The notes beneath the pieces are model-generated. The model had not been told where the DNA came from, ran no database searches, and worked only from the letters and a program-made list of their open reading frames with translations. Shown in pieces: positions 47,885 through 56,619 of a stretch of 64,000 nt of DNA; within the stretch, counting starts at the first letter, position 1; every line of letters starts with the position of its first letter. The translations under genes were made by a program, and so were the position numbers. Where the stretch lies: the NCBI RefSeq assembly GCF_900111015.1, contig NZ_FOFS01000005.1:1-64000 (forward strand), given 5' to 3'. Source of the DNA: Solimonas aquatica (lineage in GTDB: Bacteria; Pseudomonadota; Gammaproteobacteria; Nevskiales; Nevskiaceae).

Positions 47885-49090
47885 TCAAATGAAGTAATCC
47901 GTGTTCTCTTTGCCCAGCATCACCGCGCCGTAATTGCGCCCGAACTGATCCGGGTTGTTCGCGTAATGCCCGCGCGCAGCCATGATGTCGAACAGGTAAC
48001 GGTGCAGCGGAAAGTCCGTGAAGATGCCGCGACCGCCGCAGACCGAGAACAGCTGGTACACCTGCTTGGCGCAGCGCTCCACCACCTGCGCCGCCTGATG
48101 GCGGAAGCGCAGACGCTGCTGGATGTCCGACAGCGGCTCACCGGCGCGGATGCTCTTCATCAGCACTTCGAAATTGCGGTTGAGCACCAGCTTCATCTCA
48201 TCGATGGCCAGCGCCGTTTCCGAGGCGGCCAGCTGGGCGGGCGGCTGCTCGGAAGTCTTGTTGCCCATGTCGCCGACGCGCACCTTGGCGAAATCCAGGA
48301 AGGTGTCCAGCGCGCCCTGCAGGCCGCCGATGGCCGCCGAGGACACCGCGCGCACGAAGATCTGGCCGAAGGGCAGCTTGTACAGATCGGCGGTGAAGGT
48401 CTCGCGGCCCGGGTTGGTGCCCATGAACCCGTCGGAAGCCTTGTGCGTGCGGTACTCCGGCACAAAAGCGTCCTCCACCACGATGTCCTTGGAGCCCGTG
48501 CCCTTGAGGCCCATCACATGCCAGGTGTCCAGCACCTTGAAGTCGCGGCGCGGCAGCAGGAAGGTGCGGTACTCCGGCGGCTGGCCCTCGTTGAAGATCA
48601 GGCCGCCCAGCAGCACCCATTCGCAGTGATCGATGCCGCTGGAAAAGCCCCAGCGCCCGGAGAAGCGGAAGCCCCCGTCCACCGGCTTCACCTGGCCCTT
48701 GGGCATGTAGGTGGAGGCGATCAGCACGTCGGTGTCCTGCGCCCAGACCTCGGCGGCGGCGCGCGGATCAAACAGCGCCATCTGCCAGTTGTGCACGCCG
48801 ATCACGCCGTAGATCCAGGCCGTGGACATGCAGCCCTCCGCCAGCGTCATCAGCACCTCGTAGAACACCTGCGGGTCCATCTCGTAGCCGCCGTAGAGCT
48901 TGGGCTGCAGCACGCGGAAGAAGCCGGCCTCCTTCATCTCGCGCACGGTTTCGTCCGGCACCTTGCGCTCGGCATCCGTCTTGGCCGCCCGCTCCTTCAG
49001 GCGCGGCACCATCGCCCGCGCACGCTGCACGAGCTGCTCCGGCGTGGGCTGAAGCAGGCTGGGGGAAGTCTTGAGAGCTGGGCTGGACAC
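47885..49090 (-). CDS. Acyl-CoA-dehydrogenase-fold flavin monooxygenase, HsaA-like
   Basis: Group D flavin-dependent monooxygenase of 401 aa. The start ...PEQLVQRARAMVPRLKERAAKTDAERKVPDETV and REMKEAGFFRVLQPKLYGGYE resemble HsaA/HpaB-type hydroxylases. SGRWGFSSGIDHCEWVLLGG (near 145-165), GLKGTGSKDIVVEDAFVP (near 195) and CGGRGIFTDFPLHRYLFDIMAARGH (near 350) are further matches. In steroid degradation HsaA hydroxylates the phenolic ring of 3-HSA using reduced flavin from HsaB, which is not here. The GTG start has GGGAGAA upstream, and an 8-12-8 inverted repeat lies just before it. Heads the kstD-SDR group. Confidence 0.82.
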   Translation of the reverse strand: MSSPALKTSPSLLQPTPEQLVQRARAMVPRLKERAAKTDAERKVPDETVREMKEAGFFRVLQPKLYGGYEMDPQVFYEVLMTLAEGCMSTAWIYGVIGVHNWQMALFDPRAAAEVWAQDTDVLIASTYMPKGQVKPVDGGFRFSGRWGFSSGIDHCEWVLLGGLIFNEGQPPEYRTFLLPRRDFKVLDTWHVMGLKGTGSKDIVVEDAFVPEYRTHKASDGFMGTNPGRETFTADLYKLPFGQIFVRAVSSAAIGGLQGALDTFLDFAKVRVGDMGNKTSEQPPAQLAASETALAIDEMKLVLNRNFEVLMKSIRAGEPLSDIQQRLRFRHQAAQVVERCAKQVYQLFSVCGGRGIFTDFPLHRYLFDIMAARGHYANNPDQFGRNYGAVMLGKENTDYFI

Positions 49091-49458
49091 CGGTGTTCTC
49101 CCGCAAATAAAGGCTGTGGTACGGATGCCTTTATCGGGGAAAACGGCGGGGGGGGCCTCACCCGAATTGGTGAGGGTGGCGTGGGACGTAAGGCGTGGTG
49201 TTGCTGGGGCGTGGGTGGTGATGTGCTAAGGGCGCTGGGGGCTGGGCTTTTGTTGATGCGAGCTTGGTTTTACAGTTTGAGCTGGGCTCGACAACCAATG
49301 CAGAAAAAAATTACTGGCAGGCTTTCCGGACTTCAAGTGACTAAGGCGCCAGACCAGCAGTTCCACATGACGTACCAACCTCCTCGGCTACGCCGCTCCG
49401 GCCAGACGGTCGGCAAGCCAAGGCAATCGGCTTCACCCAGGAGCCCTGAAGCGAGCAT
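49091..49458. other. Intergenic region between the HsaA-like and DUF3883 genes
   Basis: 368 bp without a gene. From the left it holds an inverted repeat at 49107-49134, a short hairpin (CCTCACC-CGAATT-GGTGAGG, 49156-49175), a G/T-rich stretch and, from about 49240, a stretch of lower GC with an A run (49302-49310). The composition change continues into the next gene. No terminal repeats or integrase were found. Confidence 0.6.
49107..49134. promoter_or_regulatory. 8-12-8 inverted repeat upstream of the HsaA-like gene
   Basis: ATAAAGGC and GCCTTTAT are perfect 8-bp arms separated by 12 bp, located 17 nt before the GTG start codon of the HsaA-like gene on the minus strand. The position fits an operator for a dimeric repressor, or a hairpin in the leader. 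Confidence 0.45.
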
Positions 49459-50304
49459 ATGAACGACTGGAGCAAACAGGAGGTTGAAGCAATCGTCCAG
49501 GACTACATGGCCATGCTCGCCGCCGAGCTTGCAGGTGTGGCGTACAACAAAGCATCTCATCGCCGCGAGCTACGGAAGAAGCTAGCCAATCGCTCAGAGG
49601 CGTCCATCGAATTTAAGCATGCCAACATCAGCGCGGCGCTTCTGGAAGCCGGCTTTCCTTATATAAGCGGCTACAAACCAAGGTCGAACTATCAGGCACT
49701 CCTCGTTGACGTGCTGGCGGACCGCCTGGACAAAGATAGGACGATTACCGACTTGGCAGCTTCAGATGTGGAGCGACCAATAGTGGTTCCAGATGTGGAC
49801 GACATATTGGCCGTACTTACGGCCCGCCCTGAGGCGAAAGAGCAGCCTGGGTCGCTTCGAATCGCTGAGCCTTCCCCAAACAGAATTCACCTCACTACAA
49901 ACTATCTAGAGCGCGAAGCCCGCAATAGATCACTTGGGGCAGCTGGCGAGACCTTCGTCCTCAACTACGAAACGGCGCGACTGATCTCTCTCGGCCAGGA
50001 GCGACTCGCATCGCAGATCGAGCATACGGCAAAGATTAGGGGGGATTCAGCGGGATTCGACATCATGAGCTTCGACGTGTCCGGCAAAGAGCTGCTAATT
50101 GAAGTCAAGACTACTAAGTACGGAAGCGAGACGCCGTTCTATGTGTCGAGCAATGAGGTCGCGGTGTCAAATCGAGAGGCGGAGAGGTATCAGGTTTATC
50201 GCCTCTTTGATTTCCGACAAACGCCTCGGCTTTACACCCTGCCTGGCGCAATCGAAGTTAGCTGCCTGCTTTCACCGAGAACCTATCTTGCATCGCCGCG
50301 ATGA
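49459..50304 (+). CDS. DUF3883 PD-(D/E)XK-like protein of unknown role
   Basis: 281-residue protein. Residues 1-90 carry a conserved block (QEVEAIVQDYMAMLAAEL, YNKASHRREL, RSEASIEFKHANISAAL, PYISGYKPRSNYQALL) that I recall from bacterial proteins fused to different nuclease domains. The C-terminal DUF3883 domain has GAAGETFVLNYE (E164), GFDIMSF (D201) and LLIEVKTTK (E215, K217), the D...EXK pattern of the restriction-endonuclease fold. It looks like a DNA nuclease linked to defence or restriction, though no methylase or helicase partner is near. Base composition and codon use are more A/T-rich than in neighbouring genes, which suggests recent acquisition. Confidence 0.75.
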   Translation: MNDWSKQEVEAIVQDYMAMLAAELAGVAYNKASHRRELRKKLANRSEASIEFKHANISAALLEAGFPYISGYKPRSNYQALLVDVLADRLDKDRTITDLAASDVERPIVVPDVDDILAVLTARPEAKEQPGSLRIAEPSPNRIHLTTNYLEREARNRSLGAAGETFVLNYETARLISLGQERLASQIEHTAKIRGDSAGFDIMSFDVSGKELLIEVKTTKYGSETPFYVSSNEVAVSNREAERYQVYRLFDFRQTPRLYTLPGAIEVSCLLSPRTYLASPR

Positions 50305-50387
50305 AACCCGGCGCTTCGGCTAGGCCGATGGCCCCGACCCGGCCCCCAGCCTCGCGGTTCACCCACGCGCCTCATCCCAACCCACCC

Positions 50388-50807
50388 ATGACTCAGCCCA
50401 CCATCCTCCTCCCCGCCATGGCCTTAGTCGGCTGGACGCTCTGTGTCCTGTTGCTGGTGCCTTATCAGCGCTTCAAAGCCGCGTTTGCCGGCAAGGTCAC
50501 GGCCCATGACTTCAAGTTCGGCGAGTCGGCGCGCGTACCGCAGGACGTGAGCATCCCCAACCGGAATCTCATGAACCTGCTGGAAGTGCCGGTGCTGTTC
50601 TATGTCGTCTGCGTGGTCGCCTACTTCATGCAGAAGGCCGACCCCCTCACGCTGACGCTGGCCTGGTCGTATGTCGTCCTGCGCATGCTGCACAGCCTGG
50701 TGCACCTGAGCTACAACCAGGTCATGCACCGCATGGCGGTGTTCGCGGCCAGCAATGGCGTGCTCGCCTTGTTGTGGCTCCGGCTGTTCATTGCGCTGCT
50801 GACCTGA
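50388..50807 (+). CDS. MAPEG family membrane protein
   Basis: 139-residue protein with four hydrophobic segments, of the membrane-associated eicosanoid/glutathione-metabolism family. PNRNLMNLLEVPVLFYVVCVVAYF (near residues 58-82) and RMLHSLVHLSYNQVMHRMAVF (near 100-120) are the family core. Bacterial members are mostly uncharacterised and some have glutathione transferase activity. The ATG at 50388 gives the expected N-terminus; the frame is open upstream across the DUF3883 stop. Codon use is typical of the genome again. Confidence 0.85.
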   Translation: MTQPTILLPAMALVGWTLCVLLLVPYQRFKAAFAGKVTAHDFKFGESARVPQDVSIPNRNLMNLLEVPVLFYVVCVVAYFMQKADPLTLTLAWSYVVLRMLHSLVHLSYNQVMHRMAVFAASNGVLALLWLRLFIALLT

Positions 50808-50941
50808 GCTGCGCCGCCAGGCAGCGGGCCACGCGGCTCGCCGCCGCTGTCCCATGCCCGTTTCATTCAAACGGATGATGCAGCCCCCCGGCCCCTCACC
50901 ATACTGGCCTCATTTCCCGGATGCGGTGACGGTGGCGGCTT

Positions 50942-52063
50942 ATGGCGACGACCAAGGATTACGGGCTGGGCGAACATACGTTTCCGCGCGGCTGGTTCAT
51001 GATTGCCGATGCGGCGAAGGTGGGGAGCGACAAGCCGCTGCCCATCCGCTTCTTCGGCCAGGACTTCGCGCTGTATCGCGGCCAGCACAGCGGCAAGCTG
51101 GTGATGCTGGATGCGCACTGCCCGCACATGGGCACGCATATGGCGCGCAACAGCACGTCCTATGTGGCGCAGGACGGGCCCATCGAGGGCGATTCGCTGC
51201 GCTGCCCGTACCATGCCTGGCGCTTCGGCGCGGACGGCAAGTGCAATGAGATTCCCTACTCGCCGGGGCCGATTCCGCCGGCGGCGAAGGTGCGTTCCTA
51301 CCCGGTGGTGGAGAGCCTGGGCGCGGTGTTCTTCTGGCATGACCCGGAAGGCGGCGAGCCGGATTACCGCGTGCCCTTCATCAACGAGTGGAACGATCCG
51401 GCCTGGGTGGCGGGCGCCTATGACGACCTGGGCCTGGTGAACAGCCACCCGCAGGAAGTGATCGACAACATCACCGACGTGGCGCACTTCGGCCCCGTGC
51501 ATGGCTCACGCACGCAGTTCTTCGAGAACGAGTTCCGCGGCCACGTGGCGGTGCAGCGCATGGGCGGCGGGCATCGCACCCTGATCGCCGAAGGCGGGCC
51601 GATGCTGATCACCGAAGCGGTGTACCACGGCCCCGGCGTGCTGATCACGCGCATGAGCGGGCTGTATGACTCTTACATCATCATCGCGCACACGCCGGTG
51701 GATGATGGCAGCACTTATGTGTGGCATTCGCTGATGGTGCGCACCAGCGACGGCAAGCCGGCGACGGATGCCGACCGCGCCGCCGCGCGCCAGTATCAGG
51801 ACGTGGCGCTGGCGGCCTTCGCGCAGGACTTCGAGGTGTGGAAGTACAAGAAGCCCTGCATCCAGGGCTTGTTCGTGCAGGGCGATGGCGCGTTTCGCCT
51901 GCAACGCAACTGGTACAAGCAGTTTTACAACCCGCGTGCGAAGAAGCAGGAGCTGTTGCAGACCGTGGAAGGCGTGCACGTGCCGCGCGGCATGCAGCCG
52001 GCACCGGACACCATGCGCGCCGAGAGCGCGGCGCAGCTGCGGCGGATGATGCAGGCGGCTTGA
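50942..52063 (+). CDS. kshA: Rieske oxygenase, 3-ketosteroid 9-alpha-hydroxylase KshA-like
   Basis: Terminal oxygenase of 373 aa. FPRGWFMIADAAKVGSDKPLPIRFFGQDFALYRG resembles the KshA N-terminus. Rieske ligands are CPHMGTH (near residues 60-66) and CPYHAWRF (near 89-96). The iron site is NITDVAHFGPVHG (near 178-190). The C-terminal RNWYKQFYNPRAK matches the WYXQFYNPRA block of KshA. With KstD it would open ring B of the steroid nucleus. No reductase (KshB) is adjacent; the ferredoxin at 37.6 kb could serve. Single gene, followed by a palindrome pair. Confidence 0.8.
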   Translation: MATTKDYGLGEHTFPRGWFMIADAAKVGSDKPLPIRFFGQDFALYRGQHSGKLVMLDAHCPHMGTHMARNSTSYVAQDGPIEGDSLRCPYHAWRFGADGKCNEIPYSPGPIPPAAKVRSYPVVESLGAVFFWHDPEGGEPDYRVPFINEWNDPAWVAGAYDDLGLVNSHPQEVIDNITDVAHFGPVHGSRTQFFENEFRGHVAVQRMGGGHRTLIAEGGPMLITEAVYHGPGVLITRMSGLYDSYIIIAHTPVDDGSTYVWHSLMVRTSDGKPATDADRAAARQYQDVALAAFAQDFEVWKYKKPCIQGLFVQGDGAFRLQRNWYKQFYNPRAKKQELLQTVEGVHVPRGMQPAPDTMRAESAAQLRRMMQAA

Positions 52064-52116
52064 TTGGGCGGGGTGCGGGGCCATGGGCTGCGCTGAGGCT
52101 TGATCGGGCTGCGCTG

Positions 52117-52277
52117 CCCCCGCTCCCCTGACCCCTCTCCCGCAAGGGCAGAGGGGAAAGTTGCGGCGATGACTTCGCGGTTGCCTGGGTGGCCACCGTG
52201 ATGTCGGCAGACGATCACCCAAGCCGCGACATGCCTTGCGCCTCCTCCCCTCTGCCCTTGCGGGAGAGGGGGCGGTC
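52117..52277. repeat. Inverted pair of CCCTCTCCC palindromes, pair B
   Basis: CCCCTCTCCCGCAAGGGCAG at about 52132-52151 and its inverted partner at about 52248-52273 frame about 95 bp of unrelated sequence. They lie between the convergent KshA-like and czcA genes. Confidence 0.7.
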
Positions 52278-52332
52278 AGCGCGAGCTTCGCCTTGATCGG
52301 GCGGCCGCGCCGTTCTTGCCCTTGCGAATTCC

Positions 52333-55300
52333 TTATCCGCTGACCGCGGCGACGCCGCTCTTGCGCCGTCCGATCAGGCGCAGATACAGCACCGGCATCA
52401 CGAACAGCGTCAGTGGCGCGGCGGAGAGCAGGCCGAAGATCACCACGGTGGCCAGCGGCCGCTGCGTCTCGCTGCCGATGTCGGTGGACAGGGCCATGGG
52501 CAGCAGGCCCAGCATCGCCAGCAGCGTGGTCATCAGCACGGTGCGCAGTCTTGCCAGCGCGCCGCGCAGTACGGCCAGTTCCGGCGCCAGGCCTTCGGCG
52601 CTCAGCTGCTTGAAGTGACTCACCAGCACCACGCCGTTGAGCACGGCCTGACCCATGAGCGCGATGAAGCCGATGGCCGCCGACACCGAGAGCGGCATGC
52701 CGCGCAGATAAAGACCGATGATGCCGCCCACCAGGGCCAGCGGGATGTTGCAGAGAATCAGCGCGGCCGGGGCGAAGGCGCCGAAGGCTTGTGCCAGCAG
52801 CACGAAGATCAGCGCGATGGACACCGGCACCACCACGGCGAGGCGCTTCATGGCGCGCTGCTGGTTTTCGAATTCACCGCTCCAGTGCAGGCTGTAGCCA
52901 TTGGGAATGGCCACGCCCCTGGCCACCGCCGCCTGCATGTCCTTCACCACCGAGCCCATGTCACGGCCATGCAGGAACACGCCGATGGACATGGTGCGCC
53001 GGCCGTCCACGCGCGAGATGTCCATGGCGCCGCTCACGGACTGGAACTGCACCACCTCGGAAAGCGGAACGTAGGCGCCATCGGCCGTGGCGATCAGCAG
53101 GTCCTTGAGCCGGGCCAGCTCGCGCTCCTCATCGCGCAGACGCACCACCACGCCGAAATGACGCTCGCCCTCGTAGAGCTGCGTGGCTTCGCGGCCGCCG
53201 AGTGCGGTTTCCACCACGTCCTGCACGTCGGCGATGTTCAGGCCGTAGCGCGCGGCCTGCGCGCGGTCGATGCGCAGCTGGTATTGCGGCAGCGCGCCTT
53301 CGCGGTCGATTTCCGCATGCACCACGCCGGGCACGCGCACGAACAGACCGCGCATCTGCGCCGCCTTCTGCGCCAGCACGCCCAGATCATCACCGGAGAT
53401 CTGCACCACGATCTGGCCGTCCACCTGGCTGATGGACTCCAGCACATTGTCGCGGATGGGCTGCGAGAAGCTGGCGTCCACGCCGGGCAGCGCTTCCATC
53501 TGCTCGCGCAGGGCTTCGATGATGCGTTCCTTGTCGAAGCCTGCGCGCCACTGCTGCTCGTCCTTGAGGCTGACGAAGATTTCCACGCTGTTGATCAGCT
53601 TCGGATCGGTGCCGTCATCCGGTCGCCCCGCCTTGCTCACCACGGTCTCCACTTCCGGCACGCTGAGCAGGCGCATCCGCACGCGGTGCAGCTGGTCGCG
53701 CGCCTCGTCCACGGAGATGGACGGCGGCATGGTGTAGTTGACCCAGATGGTGCCTTCGTTGAGCTCCGGCAGAAACTCGCTGCCCAGGCGCGAACCGATG
53801 AGCACCGCCAGCAGCAAGGCCGCCAGCGCGATGCCCAGCGTGGTGCCGGGCCGCGCCAGTGCCCAGCGCAGGCGCGGCTCGTAGGCAGCCTTGCACCAGC
53901 GCAGCAGACGGTTGTCGTGCTCGTGTTCGCCCTCGCCCGGCGCGGCCGGCGGCAGCTTGCGCAGGCCCAGCCAGGACAGCAGCGGCACCAGGCTCAGGCT
54001 GAAGATCAGCGAGCCGATCAAGGCCGCCACCACCGAATAGGCCATGGGCGCGAACAGGCGTCCTTCCTGACGCTGCAGCGCAAAGATCGGAATGTGTGCG
54101 GCGATGATGATCAGCATCGAGAACAGCGTGGGCCGGCCCACGTCGATGGCCGCCTGCGCCACGGTCTCGCGGGTGTCCTCGCGCGGCGCGCGGCGCAACA
54201 GGTGCACGAAGATGTTTTCCACCACGATCACCGCGCCGTCCACCAGGATGCCGAAGTCCATGGCGCCGAGTGACAGCAGGTTGGCGGGAATGCCGAGCAG
54301 GTCCAGGCTGATGAAGGTGCTGAGCAGGGCCAGCGGAATCACGCCGGCCACGATCAGCGCCGCGCGCACATTGCCCAGGAACAGCCACAGCACTGCCGCC
54401 ACCAGCAGCGCGCCTTCCAGCAGATTGTGGAAGACCGTGTGCAGGGTGCGGGCGATCAGCCAGGAGCGGTCGTAATAGGGAATCAGCTTCACCCCCGGCG
54501 GCAGGATGCTGCGGTTGAGCTCCGCCACTGCCGCGCGCACGCCGTCCAGCACCAGCGAGGGATTCTCGCCCTTGCGCATCACCACGATGCCGGTGATGTC
54601 GTCGTCGGATTCGTTGACGCCGATGATGCCCTGCGGCGGCGCCGCGCCGCGCCGTACCTGCGCCACATCGCGCACGCGCACCGCGATGCCGTTCTGCTCG
54701 GCAATCACCACATCGCCGACATCGCCCAGATTGCGCAGCAGGCCCAGGCCGCGCAGCAGGTACTGCTGATCGCCCTGCGTCACCGCGCCGCCGCCGGCAT
54801 TGCCATTGGCGCGCTGCAGGGCCGCGAACAGCTGCGCCAGCGTCAGGCCGTGATCGCGCAGACGGCGCAGATCCGGGTTCACCTCGTATTGCAGCTCGCG
54901 TCCGCCCACGGTGACCACATCGGCCACGCCCGCCACCTGGCGCAGACGCCGCTCCACCACCCAGTCCTCGATGGTGCGCAGATCGCGCGAGTCGCGGCCG
55001 TGGCCGGCGATGCGGAAGCGGTAGATCTCGCCGATGGCCGTGGACAGCGGCTGCAGCTGCGGGGTGATGCCGTCGGGCAGATCGACATCACGCAGACGCT
55101 CGGCCACATACTGGCGCACCGCCATGTCGCCGAGCTTGTCGTCGAAGGTGAGGACGATGTACGACAGGCCAAACTGCGTATGCGAGTTCATGCGCACCGC
55201 ATGCGGCAGGCCGGACAGCGCGATCTCCAGCGGAATGGTCACCTGCTGTTCCACTTCCTCGGCGGCGCGGCCCGGTTCCAGGGTGATGATGGTGGCCTGG

Positions 55301-55434
55301 GTGTCGGAGACATCCGGGAAGGCTTCGACCGGCAGGCCGCGAAAGGCGTTGATGCCCAGCAGGATGAACAGCAGCGTGGCGCCGAACACGAACAGCGGCT
55401 GCTTGAGCGAGCCGCGAACCAGAGGCGCGATCAT
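52333..55434 (-). CDS. czcA: Heavy-metal RND efflux transporter, CzcA type
   Basis: Inner-membrane proton-driven pump of 1033 aa with twelve membrane segments and two large periplasmic loops. The TM4 signature DFGILVDGAVIVVEN (near residue 400) has the Asp-Asp-Glu pattern of divalent-cation (Co/Zn/Cd or Ni) pumps rather than the DFGAMVDAAIVM type of CusA, which exports Cu(I)/Ag(I). Therefore a divalent metal is the likely substrate, although which one cannot be read. Third gene of czcC-czcB-czcA. Confidence 0.92.
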   Translation of the reverse strand: MIAPLVRGSLKQPLFVFGATLLFILLGINAFRGLPVEAFPDVSDTQATIITLEPGRAAEEVEQQVTIPLEIALSGLPHAVRMNSHTQFGLSYIVLTFDDKLGDMAVRQYVAERLRDVDLPDGITPQLQPLSTAIGEIYRFRIAGHGRDSRDLRTIEDWVVERRLRQVAGVADVVTVGGRELQYEVNPDLRRLRDHGLTLAQLFAALQRANGNAGGGAVTQGDQQYLLRGLGLLRNLGDVGDVVIAEQNGIAVRVRDVAQVRRGAAPPQGIIGVNESDDDITGIVVMRKGENPSLVLDGVRAAVAELNRSILPPGVKLIPYYDRSWLIARTLHTVFHNLLEGALLVAAVLWLFLGNVRAALIVAGVIPLALLSTFISLDLLGIPANLLSLGAMDFGILVDGAVIVVENIFVHLLRRAPREDTRETVAQAAIDVGRPTLFSMLIIIAAHIPIFALQRQEGRLFAPMAYSVVAALIGSLIFSLSLVPLLSWLGLRKLPPAAPGEGEHEHDNRLLRWCKAAYEPRLRWALARPGTTLGIALAALLLAVLIGSRLGSEFLPELNEGTIWVNYTMPPSISVDEARDQLHRVRMRLLSVPEVETVVSKAGRPDDGTDPKLINSVEIFVSLKDEQQWRAGFDKERIIEALREQMEALPGVDASFSQPIRDNVLESISQVDGQIVVQISGDDLGVLAQKAAQMRGLFVRVPGVVHAEIDREGALPQYQLRIDRAQAARYGLNIADVQDVVETALGGREATQLYEGERHFGVVVRLRDEERELARLKDLLIATADGAYVPLSEVVQFQSVSGAMDISRVDGRRTMSIGVFLHGRDMGSVVKDMQAAVARGVAIPNGYSLHWSGEFENQQRAMKRLAVVVPVSIALIFVLLAQAFGAFAPAALILCNIPLALVGGIIGLYLRGMPLSVSAAIGFIALMGQAVLNGVVLVSHFKQLSAEGLAPELAVLRGALARLRTVLMTTLLAMLGLLPMALSTDIGSETQRPLATVVIFGLLSAAPLTLFVMPVLYLRLIGRRKSGVAAVSG

Positions 55435-55461
55435 GAGAGAGTCCCGGACCGGAGCATGAGA

Positions 55462-56619
55462 TCAGCGCGGCTCGTTCTGATGCTGTTCGAGGATGCGTTC
55501 GAGAAACAGCGCGCCGTCCGCCACCAGACGCTCGCCCGGCTGCACGCCGCTTTTGAACAGCAGGCGGTCCTGCTCGTCGAAACTCACCGTCACCTTGCGC
55601 CGCGTGTAACCCTGCGCGCCGGCCGCGAACACGTAGTAGTCCTGGCCGAGCAGAAACGCGGTGGACGCCGGCGCGGCCAGCGCCTGCGTGGGCGGCGCCG
55701 GCAGCTGCGCGGTCACATAGGTGCCGCCGCGCAGCTGCGCCTGATGATTGTCGAACACGCCGCGCAGCTTCACGGTGCGCGTGACGGGATCGAAGAAATC
55801 CGCGATGTCTGCCAGCTGCGCTTCAAACGTCTGATCCGGCAGCTGCTGCACGCGCAGCTTGAGCGTGGCGCCGCGTGCCAGGCCTGCCGGTGCGCTGGCT
55901 TCGGTGGCGTCGAGCAGCACCCAGAGCCGGTTCGGATCGGTGACCACGAACAACGGCGCACCGGGCTGATCGGGACGCAGCTCCTGCCCGGGGTTGAGAT
56001 TGCGCTCCACCACCACGCCGTCGATCGGACTGCGCAGCGAGAAACGCTGGTCCACGGTTTCGCGCGCATCGCCCACCAGCTTGAGCTGCGCCTGCGTGCG
56101 CTCCTGCTCGGCCTGCGCGGCGGCGTAATCGGCCTGCGCCTGTTCCAGATCCCTGGCCGCCACCACGCCGTGCGCGTAGAGATCTTCCTGGCGCGCGCGA
56201 TTGTGCGTGGCCAGCTGCAGCGCGGCCTCGGCCTTGCGGGCATCGGCCTGCGCGGCGCCGAAGTCCGGCGAGTACAGCAGCGCCAGCGCCTGTCCGGCCT
56301 TCACGGTGTCGCCGGGCTTGACCAGGATCTGCGCCACGCGTCCGGCAAACGGCGTGAGCACACGCGCGGTGTGTTCCTCATCCCAGCTCAGGCGGCCCGG
56401 CAGCTCCGCGGCGCTGGGCGCGGCGGCACCGACCGTGGCCAGCTGCAGCAGCGCCGCCGAGGCCGGCGGCAGCGTCACGGTCTCACCCTGCACGCGCACG
56501 CCGCTTTGCGCGTCTTCCCCCTCGCTCTGCGCGGTGGGCCAGGCGCGGTGCAGGCCCAGTCCGGCCAGCAGCAGCAAGGCACCGCCGCCCAGCCCGAGGT
56601 TTCTGGATTTCAGCTTCAT
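55462..56619 (-). CDS. czcB: RND efflux periplasmic adaptor, CzcB type
   Basis: Membrane-fusion protein (385 aa) that links CzcA to the outer-membrane channel. An N-terminal anchor (about 8-24) is followed by a lipoyl/barrel-sandwich part (AGRVAQILVKPGDTVKAGQALALLYSPDF near 92-120), a helical hairpin (AALQLATHNRARQEDLY...) and beta-barrel segments (SPIDGVVVERNLNPGQEL near 198). No histidine-rich metal-binding N-terminus is present, unlike Cupriavidus CzcB. Its ATG overlaps the czcC stop and it ends 27 nt before czcA. Confidence 0.92.
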   Translation of the reverse strand: MKLKSRNLGLGGGALLLLAGLGLHRAWPTAQSEGEDAQSGVRVQGETVTLPPASAALLQLATVGAAAPSAAELPGRLSWDEEHTARVLTPFAGRVAQILVKPGDTVKAGQALALLYSPDFGAAQADARKAEAALQLATHNRARQEDLYAHGVVAARDLEQAQADYAAAQAEQERTQAQLKLVGDARETVDQRFSLRSPIDGVVVERNLNPGQELRPDQPGAPLFVVTDPNRLWVLLDATEASAPAGLARGATLKLRVQQLPDQTFEAQLADIADFFDPVTRTVKLRGVFDNHQAQLRGGTYVTAQLPAPPTQALAAPASTAFLLGQDYYVFAAGAQGYTRRKVTVSFDEQDRLLFKSGVQPGERLVADGALFLERILEQHQNEPR

